Shown one piece after another: positions 1 through 7,775 of a DNA stretch of 64,000 nucleotides. The position numbers and the translations under genes were made by a program. Numbering within the stretch: position 1 is the stretch's first letter; every line of letters starts with the position of its first letter. Source of the stretch: an uncultured Collinsella sp. (GTDB lineage Bacteria; Actinomycetota; Coriobacteriia; Coriobacteriales; Coriobacteriaceae); assembly GCA_900757185.1 (NCBI GenBank), contig CAAEMX010000001.1, positions 8,937 to 72,936 of the forward strand, written 5' to 3'. Under the pieces are notes generated by a model. It did no database searches. It was not told the origin of the DNA and saw only the letters and a program-made list of their open reading frames with translations.

Positions 1-1785
1 GAGCATTTTATGAGCGACGTGCATGGCGAGTACGAAGCCTTTATGCACATCCTCAACAACTGCTCGGGCGTCGTGCGCGAACATGTCGACGAGATTTTTG
101 GCGACACGCTTTCCTTTGACGAAAAGGGCGAGCTGTGCACGCTCATCTACTACCCGCGCGAGAAGATCGACCTGATCCGCAGCCGGCGCGAAGACTCGCC
201 CACCTGGTACAGGACGATGCTTGACCAGCTCATCATGGTCGCCCGCTCGCTTTCGAGCCGCTATACGCGCTCCAAGGTGCGTAAGGCCATCCCACGCGAT
301 TACGCCTACATCATCGACGAGCTGCTGCACACGCATCCGGACGAGAACAACTATCGCGTGCGTTATCACGAGCGCATCGTGGAGTCCATTCTGGAGACCG
401 CCAGCGCCGACGACTTTATCGAGTCGCTCGCCTCGCTCATCAAGCGCCTGGCCGTCGACCACCTGCACCTGGTGGGCGACATCTTCGACCGCGGCGGCGG
501 CGCTGCCAAGATTATGGACCGTCTGCTCACCTACCATTCACTCGACATCCAGTGGGGCAACCACGACCTGCTGTGGATGGGCGCTGCGGCCGGTGAGCCC
601 GCCTGCATCGCAACGGTGCTGCGCAACAACCTACGCTACGACAACTACGAGATCCTGGAGAACGACTACGGCATCTCGCTGCGTGAGCTTGTCGCCTTTG
701 CCGATGCCACCTACACCGCCAGTGAGTCCATCACCCCGCTGATCAAGGCCATCAACGTCCTGCTCTTTAAGCTCGAGGGCCAGATTATCCAGCGCCATCC
801 CGAGTTCGACATGACCGACCGTCTGTTACTCGACAAGATCGATCACGGCACCGGCACGGTCACGCTCGCCGACGGCAGCGTGTGGCCGCTCACGACCAAC
901 GACTTCCCCACCGTCGACCCGGCGGACCCCTATACGCTCACGTCTCAGGAGCAGCACATCATCGACAAGCTCGTGTCCGAGTTTGTCACCGCCGATCACC
1001 TGCATCGCCACATCGATTTCCTCTATTCCCACGGCTCGATGTACAAGGTCGCCAACGGCAACCTGCTGTTCCACGGCTGCGTGCCGCTCAACGAAGACGG
1101 CACCTTTAGCAGCATGAACTGCCTGGGCACCTGGCACGCTGGCCGCGATTATCTCGATTTTTGCGACCACATCGCCCGCCGCGCCTGGCGCGTGGGCGAC
1201 CGCGACGCTCTCGACTGGATGTGGTACCTGTGGATTGGCTTTAACTCACCCGCCAGCGGACGCCTGGTGCGTACCTTTGAGCGCGCCTATATCGCCGACA
1301 AGAGCACCTGGGTCGAGCCGATGGACCCGTACTACACGCTCACCACGTCCTCGTCCGTTTGCGACGATATCATGCGCGAGTTCAACGTCGCTGCCATGGC
1401 CTGCTCGCCGACGGGCCACATCATCAACGGTCATACGCCCGTCAAGACCACCAAGGGCGAACAGCCCATCCGCGCCAACGGTAAGCTGCTGGTCATCGAT
1501 GGCGGCTTCTGCCGCGCCTACCACCCCAAAACGGGCATCGCCGGCTACACGCTTATCTCGAGCTCGCGAGGATGCCGCCTCAAGTCGCACCGGGCCTTTA
1601 CCACCGTTGCCGAGGCACTCACGCGCAACGTGGACATCGAAAGCGAGACCAACCGCTTTGACGAGGCCGACCGCCGCCGCATGGTGAGCGACACCGATAC
1701 CGGCGCCAAGATCCGCAGCCAGATCCAGGACCTACGCCAACTGCTCGATGCATATAGAAACGGTGCTATCGAGGAGCGCGCCTAG
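1..1785 (+). CDS. fbp: Fructose-1,6-bisphosphatase, class III (5' truncated by window edge)
   Basis: Gluconeogenic phosphatase that hydrolyses fructose 1,6-bisphosphate to fructose 6-phosphate. The frame is open from base 1 (E-H-F before the first visible Met), so the true start lies outside the window; about 594 codons are seen and B. subtilis Fbp is about 670 residues, so some 70-80 are missing. Metallophosphatase motifs are present: SDVHGEYEAF at visible residues 5-14, GDIFDRGG near 156, QWGNHD near 181 and INGHTPVK near 472. This is the large calcineurin-like class III enzyme of low-GC Gram-positives and relatives, unrelated to the class I enzyme. A GtrA gene follows closely on the same strand, but nothing links their functions. 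Confidence 0.95.
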   Translation, partial: EHFMSDVHGEYEAFMHILNNCSGVVREHVDEIFGDTLSFDEKGELCTLIYYPREKIDLIRSRREDSPTWYRTMLDQLIMVARSLSSRYTRSKVRKAIPRDYAYIIDELLHTHPDENNYRVRYHERIVESILETASADDFIESLASLIKRLAVDHLHLVGDIFDRGGGAAKIMDRLLTYHSLDIQWGNHDLLWMGAAAGEPACIATVLRNNLRYDNYEILENDYGISLRELVAFADATYTASESITPLIKAINVLLFKLEGQIIQRHPEFDMTDRLLLDKIDHGTGTVTLADGSVWPLTTNDFPTVDPADPYTLTSQEQHIIDKLVSEFVTADHLHRHIDFLYSHGSMYKVANGNLLFHGCVPLNEDGTFSSMNCLGTWHAGRDYLDFCDHIARRAWRVGDRDALDWMWYLWIGFNSPASGRLVRTFERAYIADKSTWVEPMDPYYTLTTSSSVCDDIMREFNVAAMACSPTGHIINGHTPVKTTKGEQPIRANGKLLVIDGGFCRAYHPKTGIAGYTLISSSRGCRLKSHRAFTTVAEALTRNVDIESETNRFDEADRRRMVSDTDTGAKIRSQIQDLRQLLDAYRNGAIEERA

Positions 1786-1863
1786 CTCCACCCGCGGGGA
1801 TTGGCTAAACTTGCTGGGTTTGTCATCCCCACGGCGCCCCAGCGCCACCCTAAGGCAGGTATC

Positions 1864-2259
1864 ATGCAAAAGCTCCTCGCGCAGATCATGAAATTTGGCG
1901 TCGTCGGTGTCATTGCCACGGTCATCGACTTTGGCATTATGAATCTGCTCCACTACGGTCTGGGCCTCAACATCCTAATCGCCAACACCAGCGGCTTTAT
2001 CGTCTCACTCATCTTTAATTACGTCGCCAGCATGAAGTACGTGTTTGCGCACAAGGAGGGCATGAGCCGCCGCCGCGAGTTCATTATCTTTGTCGTGCTG
2101 TCCGTGATCGGTTTGGTGCTCAACGACGGTATCGTGCTGGCGCTCAACGCCGGCCTGGGGCTCGAAGCCAATATCGCCAAGATTTGCGCCACCGCGCTTG
2201 TCATGGTCTACAACTTTGTGACCCGAAAGATCTTCCTGGAGGGCGACGAGACCAAATAG
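1864..2259 (+). CDS. GtrA family small membrane protein (first of two)
   Basis: A 131-residue protein with four predicted membrane segments. GtrA proteins are thought to help move polyprenyl-linked sugars across the membrane for glycosylation of envelope polymers. Family features seen are the N-terminal FGVVGVIATVIDFGIMNLL segment, the central NYVASMKYVF turn and the C-terminal YNFVTRKIFLEG tail. I chose the ATG at 1864, which follows an AAGGCAGG ribosome site; a TTG at 1801 would add a non-conserved 21-residue tail. It is a close paralogue of the gene at 2479: both share SMKYVF, EGMSRRREF/EGMSRKREF and the R-K/R-x-FLEG ending. No glycosyltransferase lies alongside, so the substrate is unknown. 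Confidence 0.85.
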   Translation: MQKLLAQIMKFGVVGVIATVIDFGIMNLLHYGLGLNILIANTSGFIVSLIFNYVASMKYVFAHKEGMSRRREFIIFVVLSVIGLVLNDGIVLALNAGLGLEANIAKICATALVMVYNFVTRKIFLEGDETK

Positions 2260-2281
2260 CTCGACACCCCTGCAGCATTAC

Positions 2282-2329
2282 GGCGCCCACGGACGACGCG
2301 CGCTCAGCGCAGCATCGTCCGTGGGTGCC
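2282..2329 (+). terminator. Strong hairpin between the two GtrA genes
   Basis: Bases 2282-2296 pair with 2315-2329 to give a 15-bp stem with one G-U pair and an 18-base loop. There is no long T run after it, so it may be a weak rho-independent terminator, a processing site or an attenuator. Confidence 0.55.
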
Positions 2330-2410
2330 GCTCGTTTACGGGCAAATTTTCAACGTTTGCGGATTAGCACTTGATAATTTGGCGAGTTCGTATAGTTCTT
2401 GGCAAAGACC

Positions 2411-2439
2411 TTACGTTTCCCTCGCAAAAGCTCTAAAGT
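2411..2439 (+). promoter_or_regulatory. Possible promoter of the second GtrA gene
   Basis: TTACGT and TAAAGT hexamers are separated by 17 bases, 40 bases before the GTG start at 2479, in a locally AT-richer stretch. Both match consensus only moderately. Confidence 0.3.
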
Positions 2440-2478
2440 ATCCTCTGCTCGATTCATCAACGCATTGGATGTGATTAC

Positions 2479-2886
2479 GTGCGCAAGGCACTGGCACAAC
2501 CTCATACCAAGCAGTTCCTCAAGTTCGCTGTCGTGGGCCTTATCTCCTTTGGCATCGACTGGGGTATGCTCATTGCGCTCGTCGAGCTGTTCCACCTCGA
2601 CTTTTTGATGAGCACCACGGTCTCGTTTACCACATCCGTCGTGGTCAACTACTGGCTCAGCATGAAGTACGTGTTCGACCATCGCGAGGGCATGAGCCGC
2701 AAGCGCGAGTTCACGATCTTCACCATCCTGTCGGTGATTGGTTTGGGCCTCAACGACCTGTACATGTTTGTGGGCGTCACGTTTTTGAGCATCGGCTACC
2801 AGGCCATGAAGGCCATCGCCACGTTCTTGGTCACCTGGTACAACTACTTTAGCCGCCGCTTCTTCCTCGAGGGCGCACAGTCGTAG
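2479..2886 (+). CDS. GtrA family small membrane protein (second of two)
   Basis: A 135-residue paralogue of the preceding GtrA protein, with four predicted membrane helices and the same landmarks: FAVVGLISFGIDWGMLI in the first helix, NYWLSMKYVF in the middle and WYNYFSRRFFLEG at the end. The GTG start at 2479 begins a typical short basic lead-in before helix 1. The pair is separated by 219 bases holding a hairpin and a possible promoter, so the genes may be transcribed separately. A clear terminator follows. Role, by family: flipping or presenting lipid-linked sugars during cell-surface glycosylation; the actual substrate cannot be told from sequence. Confidence 0.85.
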   Translation: MRKALAQPHTKQFLKFAVVGLISFGIDWGMLIALVELFHLDFLMSTTVSFTTSVVVNYWLSMKYVFDHREGMSRKREFTIFTILSVIGLGLNDLYMFVGVTFLSIGYQAMKAIATFLVTWYNYFSRRFFLEGAQS

Positions 2887-2914
2887 TCACGTCGACATTT
2901 GCTTGAATGTATAG

Positions 2915-2946
2915 CCGGTTGGAATTCTCGTTCCAGCCGGTTTTTT
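2915..2946 (+). terminator. Rho-independent terminator after the GtrA pair
   Basis: CCGGTTGGAA (2915-2924) pairs with TTCCAGCCGG (2931-2940), with one G-U pair and a six-base loop, followed directly by six T residues. Confidence 0.9.
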
Positions 2947-3045
2947 GTTTGCCGAGAGACCCGGCGACCCAGTCCTCGACGCATGAAAAACGGGCGACTC
3001 GGATGTTTGTCCGAACCGCCCGCTCCGTGCGTTATGTTGAGACTC

Positions 3046-3930
3046 CTAGCCCGTTACGTAATACCAGACAACACTGTCGCCGTTGGATAGGACGTAGTTG
3101 CTGCAAGCCGTGTTGGGCGTAACGCCATTAACGGAATACATCCAGCCGCTCGTGCTACCGTGCTCCTTTTCGGCCAAACCGCCGATGGCGGCGACATACG
3201 TGCCATACGACGAGCCGTGCGCGTTCACGGAAAGGCCCAGCGCGCACAGGGCATCGTAGGCTGTGGCGCCCTCGTTAAAGGTGAAGGTGCCACTAGAAGA
3301 CACAGGATTGCCCACAGCGCTCGATGTGACCGAGACCGACACCGTTACGTAGTTGGACTCCTGCGAACCGCCCTGTCCGCCCGAGGGAGCGCTGCCGCCA
3401 TTAGAGCTGGAGGCTCCATCAGACGACTGGCCACCGCCCGAAGAAGCACCGCCAGACGCATTGGAAGTATCGTCGGCTCCCGTATTTTGGGCAGCGGATT
3501 TATCGCCAGACTTCTTGCCGTCCTGGCCCTCGGACTTCTTGCTATCCGAGTTTTTATCCGATTCCTTGTTTGAAGACTCGGAATCGTCCTTGGACTCGTC
3601 TTTTGCATCATTCGATGACTTGGAGTCCTCGGAGCTGGCCTCGCCCGAAGTCGTAGTCGAGCCAGACGCCTTGGTGTCCTTGGTGACGACGCTCTCCCCC
3701 GTCACGGTCTGAATGATCCAGTCGATGGACCAGGCACCGCTTGTGGAAGGATGGACGAAACCCAGTGAGACGACGATCAGAATGGTGCACGCAGCAGTCA
3801 GAACGCCAAGGAGCGCCTTGCGACGAGGGGCGGACGCCGCCGAAGCGGCGCCCTTTTGCTTTGCATCGTCGAGCTGAATGAACGACGAGTCGGGCTGTTT
3901 GGAGTCGGCGTCCTGAGGTTTATTGGACAC
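3046..3930 (-). CDS. Membrane-anchored DUF4430 (transcobalamin-like) protein
   Basis: A 294-residue protein with a basic cytoplasmic lead, one membrane helix (about 40-62), a long low-complexity Ser/Asp/Lys/Gly linker (about 85-190) and a C-terminal DUF4430 domain (about 195-294). The domain shows the family pattern: a beta-rich start, NEGATAYDALCALG, GWMYSVNG and NGDSVVWYYV at the extreme end. DUF4430 resembles the C-terminal domain of intrinsic factor/transcobalamin. The gene begins directly after the stop of the 1161-residue surface protein, so the two form an operon under the cobalamin riboswitch at 7490-7668. I prefer the GTG at 3930, which has GTGAGGG just upstream; GTG 3939 abuts the previous stop. 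Corrinoid binding is an inference from domain plus riboswitch. Confidence 0.85.
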   Translation of the reverse strand: MSNKPQDADSKQPDSSFIQLDDAKQKGAASAASAPRRKALLGVLTAACTILIVVSLGFVHPSTSGAWSIDWIIQTVTGESVVTKDTKASGSTTTSGEASSEDSKSSNDAKDESKDDSESSNKESDKNSDSKKSEGQDGKKSGDKSAAQNTGADDTSNASGGASSGGGQSSDGASSSNGGSAPSGGQGGSQESNYVTVSVSVTSSAVGNPVSSSGTFTFNEGATAYDALCALGLSVNAHGSSYGTYVAAIGGLAEKEHGSTSGWMYSVNGVTPNTACSNYVLSNGDSVVWYYVTG

Positions 3931-3939
3931 AGCCCTCAC

Positions 3940-6900
3940 CTACCGACGTTTGGTGAACACGAACACGCCGACGATGGCGAGACCGATGACGCCGGCGGCA
4001 ACGCCAACAATGGCGAGCGGGTTGGTACCAGTCTCCTGCTCGGAAGCACTAGAGGACCTCTTGGCAGTGGCCGTGGAAGTAGCACCCGTATCGGACTTGG
4101 AATCGGACTTCTTGTCGGACTTGCCGTCCTTCTTGTCAGACTTCTTCTCGTCCTTCTTATCGGATTTATCGGAGTCCTTCTTGTCGGACTTGTTGTCCTT
4201 GGTCTCGGTCTTGGTCGACACCGTCGTCTTGGTCACCGGCTTCTGACCCGGGGCGATAGCGCCGCCCTTCGAGCCGGAGCCAGAACCCGCGCCAGCGCCA
4301 GCACCGGAGCCGTTGCCAGCGCCGCCGTTGCCACCATTAGTGCCAGAACCGCCATTACCGCCAGGGTTAACGGCATTCTTGGTCCACTTGGCATACAACG
4401 TCAGGTCGGCCGTCACCGGCGTGCTAAAGTCATACGCCTGCGTGCAAGCCTCATCGGTATACCAACCGCCGAAAGTGTAGCCATCGCGCGTCGGATCGGC
4501 CGGCTTAACCAGCTTGCCATCGGCCGTAGTCTGGAAGTCGACCTTAGAACCCTCGCCAGTCTCAAACGAGACCTTAACGCCACCACTCAGCTTGAAAAGC
4601 GTGCCGGAATCGTTGATGTAGTAGAGGTTACCCTTGGCATCGCAGGCAATTGGCGAGTCACAGTAATTGTTGTGTCCCGCTGCGCTAAACGCACCGGTCG
4701 CCTGTGCGTCACCCATCTTGTAGCGATACACGCCACCGCCCGAGGTGTAGTTCACATAGTCGGAAGTCGCACCATAGTTGACAGTGAAATAAACGTACGT
4801 GTCATCCGCCTGGACACTCACGAGCGGTGCGCCCTTGATGCCACCGACAGGAAGCACGGAGCCATCGGCAGACGAAACCAACGTCGTAGCAAAGTCATTA
4901 TCAAGGTCGACAATCGCCAGCGCCGAACCGCCAGAAACCTCGCCACCGACAATCAGCTTATTGCCATACAGCGTGGGCATGCAGGCACAACCCGTAAGAC
5001 CAAGATCGATGACGCGTTCTTCGGAAATGCGCGAAGAGGCCCTTGCGTTTGCGTCCGACAGTGCCAGCACGTGGAGCTTGCCGTCACGCGAGATCACATA
5101 GGCATGCTTGCCGTCTTTGGACAGTACACAGCCGGAGTTGACGATGGCACCAACCGAAACGCTGCCGAGCACATCACCCGTCGACTTGCTCAGCATCTCA
5201 ACGGTACCTGCACTCGTCGGAACCAGAATATAGCCGTCGCCCACTGTAGCGCTCGTCCAGTAGTAGCCCTCATCAGCATTAACATGCTGCCAAGAAACAG
5301 CGCCGGTCAGTATATTAATACGCGTCAGATGACCGTTATTGTACGTACTCGTTCCATAGTCGACATCAACGGTGCCAACGTAGAGATAGTTGCCATCGAC
5401 CGTCAACTGGGAATTTGACTGGGCAGATTTGCTCACAGAGTCAGTGACCCAAACCGTCGTCAGCGTATCGGCCGTCAGAGCCTGGATCGCACCGCCGTCA
5501 AGCGGGACGATGACCAAGCCTTTCGTATAAATCGGACGCGTGGTGTAGCCAATCGCAGTCTGAAGGTTCGACTCGGCAAGCACCTTGCCCGACTCGGCGT
5601 CGATCTTAAGCAAACGCTTGTTCACGGCAAGGTAAACGTTGCCGTTCACGACAATAGGCTCGCTCGCATTGGGATACGTGGCGCCCGAGTAGGCCCTCCA
5701 ATCGAACGTCCAAGAGCTTACCAGCGCGCCCGTAGGTGTGGACACGTTCTTGACCACCGCATTGGAATTGCCACTCCAGTCGGCTTTCCAATCGGTCGGG
5801 CGCGAAGCGGTCGGATCGACTACGACTTCATCGGGATTAGGAACGGTGTCGCCAGGGGCGTAAGCCCAGACGATTTTGTCGCCCGACTTGAGCACGTAAT
5901 CGCTATCGAGCTGAGGCCCGGGAACGCCGTTGACAAAGAACGACCATGCACCCGACAGCTCGGTGCCATCAAGCGGGGAGACAAGACTATGAACACCCCA
6001 ATAACCAAATTGGTCGTACATCTTGGACTCAATGCCAATGGCATCGAAGTAGGCAGCGGAAGCGTCCTTGATCGTCGTGCCCTCGACAAACACCTGCGTC
6101 GAAGGATCGGTCCAGCGCTGCGCCTTCTCATCCTTCTTACCGATGATCTCCATTGAAACGGAAACCTGGCCGGGCATGGTTCCATCAAAACCATAGACCC
6201 AGGTAACCTTGTCCCCGGCCTTGAGTGTGTAATTGCCTGCGCCGACATTGACCGCCTGACCGTTAACGAAGAACTGCCAGAATTTCCAAGTGTTTTCGTT
6301 AACTTTCTCGCTCGAAAGCGTCACGGTCTTGTTGAACGGTGAAGTCAGCGACTCGAGATACCAGCCGTACGTGCCTTTCCCCGTTTTGGCGCCAATGCCA
6401 GCCTTTTTAAAGGCCTGCTCGGAAAGATCAGCAGCGGTCGCGCCCTCTTCCACCAAAGCTGTCGTGGGCTGCGCCCATGTCTGCTGAGCACCCGAGGTGT
6501 CCTGGCCGATAACGGTGCAGCTAACGGAAATCTGATTGGCGGGTGCGGGGTCGCCGTACTTCGAGTAGCACCAGACGACGGAGTCGCCGTCCTTGAGCGT
6601 ATAGCCGCCCGCGCCGACCGCGGAGGCGCTGCCGTTGACGAACAGCTGCCAGTACGCGCCGGTCGCCGGGTCGTAGGCGAGCGTGCGGCCGGAGTCGAAG
6701 GGCGACGTGATCGAGTTGAGCGCCCAGCCCCAGGAGCCGTTGGGGTCGTAGTCGGCTTTGAGGCCGGCCTGCTTGAAGAGCTGCTCGGAGAGGTCGGCCG
6801 CGGTCGAGCCCTCCTTCAGCGTGATCCGCTGCGCGGCGGCCCAGGTCTGCTGGGCGCCCTTGGCGTCGGTGCCGACGACGGAGCACGTGGCAGAGACATC

Positions 6901-7425
6901 CTGGCTCTCGGCCTTGGCAGGCTGAGTCTTGGCCTCTCCAGCGGCAGAGACAACGGCGGCGTCCTGCTTCGAGGCATCGGACGTCGATGCAACCGGCGCC
7001 TCATTGCCTGCAGCGCTATCGTCCTCAGTCTTGTCGGTAGGGCCCGAAGTTGTCGCGGCGGCATCTTGCTCGGCAGTGCCCCCATTCGCCACCACGCCGC
7101 TCGCATTGAGGTCGGCAGCGGGGCTTGTCGCGGACTCACCAGAGCCGTTCTCGGCAGGCGTCGCAGCCTGAGCCACAGCCTCGGCAATGCCCTCGGCACC
7201 CTCGGCCCACAGCTGAGCCGGCGTGGTGCCAAAGGCCATCGCGAAGGCCAGGAATGCCACCAGGCCGCGCTTAGCTACACCGCGTGCAATCGCGCCACGG
7301 CGATGCAACGAGGCGCGCTCGCGCTCGTCCACAAACATATCCATTTGTCTCCCATTGTCTGTACTTGGAGCGTTGCCTTGAGGCTGCCCCACGTCATCGC
7401 GCATGTTGCGCTCGAGTTCCCCCAT
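3940..7425 (-). CDS. Large surface protein: three DUF4430 domains, PQQ-like propeller, InlB B-repeat
   Basis: A 1161-residue exported protein. Order: basic lead and hydrophobic export signal (about 45-75); Ala/Thr/Ser-rich linker; three tandem DUF4430 domains (about 180-290, 300-420, 420-530), ending GDSVVWCY, GDKVTWVY and GDKIVWAY; a PQQ-like beta-propeller region (about 560-890) with repeated blades such as GNVYLAVNKRLLKID; one Listeria/Bacteroides-type InlB B-repeat (about 900-985, with GYTFGGWYTDEAC and LYAKWTKN); a Gly-rich then Lys/Asp/Ser stalk; and a C-terminal membrane helix with KRR tail. No canonical LPXTG is seen; ETGTNP stands just before the helix. The ATG at 7425 has GGAGGGAAGGGGG upstream. 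The cobalamin riboswitch ahead suggests corrinoid capture, which is unproven. Confidence 0.88.
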   Translation of the reverse strand: MGELERNMRDDVGQPQGNAPSTDNGRQMDMFVDERERASLHRRGAIARGVAKRGLVAFLAFAMAFGTTPAQLWAEGAEGIAEAVAQAATPAENGSGESATSPAADLNASGVVANGGTAEQDAAATTSGPTDKTEDDSAAGNEAPVASTSDASKQDAAVVSAAGEAKTQPAKAESQDVSATCSVVGTDAKGAQQTWAAAQRITLKEGSTAADLSEQLFKQAGLKADYDPNGSWGWALNSITSPFDSGRTLAYDPATGAYWQLFVNGSASAVGAGGYTLKDGDSVVWCYSKYGDPAPANQISVSCTVIGQDTSGAQQTWAQPTTALVEEGATAADLSEQAFKKAGIGAKTGKGTYGWYLESLTSPFNKTVTLSSEKVNENTWKFWQFFVNGQAVNVGAGNYTLKAGDKVTWVYGFDGTMPGQVSVSMEIIGKKDEKAQRWTDPSTQVFVEGTTIKDASAAYFDAIGIESKMYDQFGYWGVHSLVSPLDGTELSGAWSFFVNGVPGPQLDSDYVLKSGDKIVWAYAPGDTVPNPDEVVVDPTASRPTDWKADWSGNSNAVVKNVSTPTGALVSSWTFDWRAYSGATYPNASEPIVVNGNVYLAVNKRLLKIDAESGKVLAESNLQTAIGYTTRPIYTKGLVIVPLDGGAIQALTADTLTTVWVTDSVSKSAQSNSQLTVDGNYLYVGTVDVDYGTSTYNNGHLTRINILTGAVSWQHVNADEGYYWTSATVGDGYILVPTSAGTVEMLSKSTGDVLGSVSVGAIVNSGCVLSKDGKHAYVISRDGKLHVLALSDANARASSRISEERVIDLGLTGCACMPTLYGNKLIVGGEVSGGSALAIVDLDNDFATTLVSSADGSVLPVGGIKGAPLVSVQADDTYVYFTVNYGATSDYVNYTSGGGVYRYKMGDAQATGAFSAAGHNNYCDSPIACDAKGNLYYINDSGTLFKLSGGVKVSFETGEGSKVDFQTTADGKLVKPADPTRDGYTFGGWYTDEACTQAYDFSTPVTADLTLYAKWTKNAVNPGGNGGSGTNGGNGGAGNGSGAGAGAGSGSGSKGGAIAPGQKPVTKTTVSTKTETKDNKSDKKDSDKSDKKDEKKSDKKDGKSDKKSDSKSDTGATSTATAKRSSSASEQETGTNPLAIVGVAAGVIGLAIVGVFVFTKRR

Positions 7426-7489
7426 CGGGGTCCCCCTTCCCTCCAGAGCCCTATGCACACCGGCGGCATACGCCGCAGCCGCATGCAAG

Positions 7490-7668
7490 ATGGGAGGCGA
7501 TCCGACTTAACCTTACCGGCTCAGGCGCGCCGTCCGATCTGCGACGCGAACATCCCGAGCCAAGAGGAATTACGGTTACTGGTACAGCCGGGGACTTGCA
7601 CCCCGATTCTCCCAAACGCGCAGGAAAACCGCGCATTCGTGCGTCTCCGCACCACCATCTAGGCCATC
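7490..7668 (-). promoter_or_regulatory. Cobalamin (B12) riboswitch
   Basis: Read on the minus strand, the conserved core is plain: GGGAGAATCGGGGTGCAAG, then TCCCCGGCTGTACCAGTAAC and CGTAA, followed about 50 bases later by AAGTCGGATCGCC (the AGUC-GGA-CC box that closes the aptamer). It ends about 65 bases before the start at 7425; a GC-rich palindrome (GCGGCGTATGCCGC) in between may be the expression platform controlling the ribosome site. Possible promoter hexamers TTGCGT and TAATAA with a 16-base spacer lie at its 5' end. Cobalamin riboswitches normally shut down uptake or synthesis genes when adenosyl- or methylcobalamin is plentiful. Confidence 0.9.
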
Positions 7669-7696
7669 GATTATTACCGTCAGTATGCTATCACGC

Positions 7697-7724
7697 AAAA
7701 GGGCCTCGCACGCAGGCGAAGCCC
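7697..7724 (-). terminator. Terminator after the UbiB-family gene
   Basis: On the minus strand GGGCTTCGC pairs with GCGAGGCCC (one G-U pair) and is followed by TTTT, separating the UbiB-family gene from the riboswitch operon. Confidence 0.8.
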
Positions 7725-7775
7725 AAGGTAAAAGCTATTGTTTGCGATAGGAGAATGCGGTGACGGCCGCAGCCT

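Noticed and set aside
1801..1863. TTG start giving a longer first GtrA protein
   Set aside because: The extra 21 residues are not GtrA-like and the ATG at 1864 has a ribosome site.
3856..5418. A 520-codon open frame on the plus strand opposite the surface-protein genes
   Set aside because: Its composition is Arg/Ile/Val-rich with no domain, and the minus strand encodes a clear multi-domain protein there. It is a GC-driven shadow.
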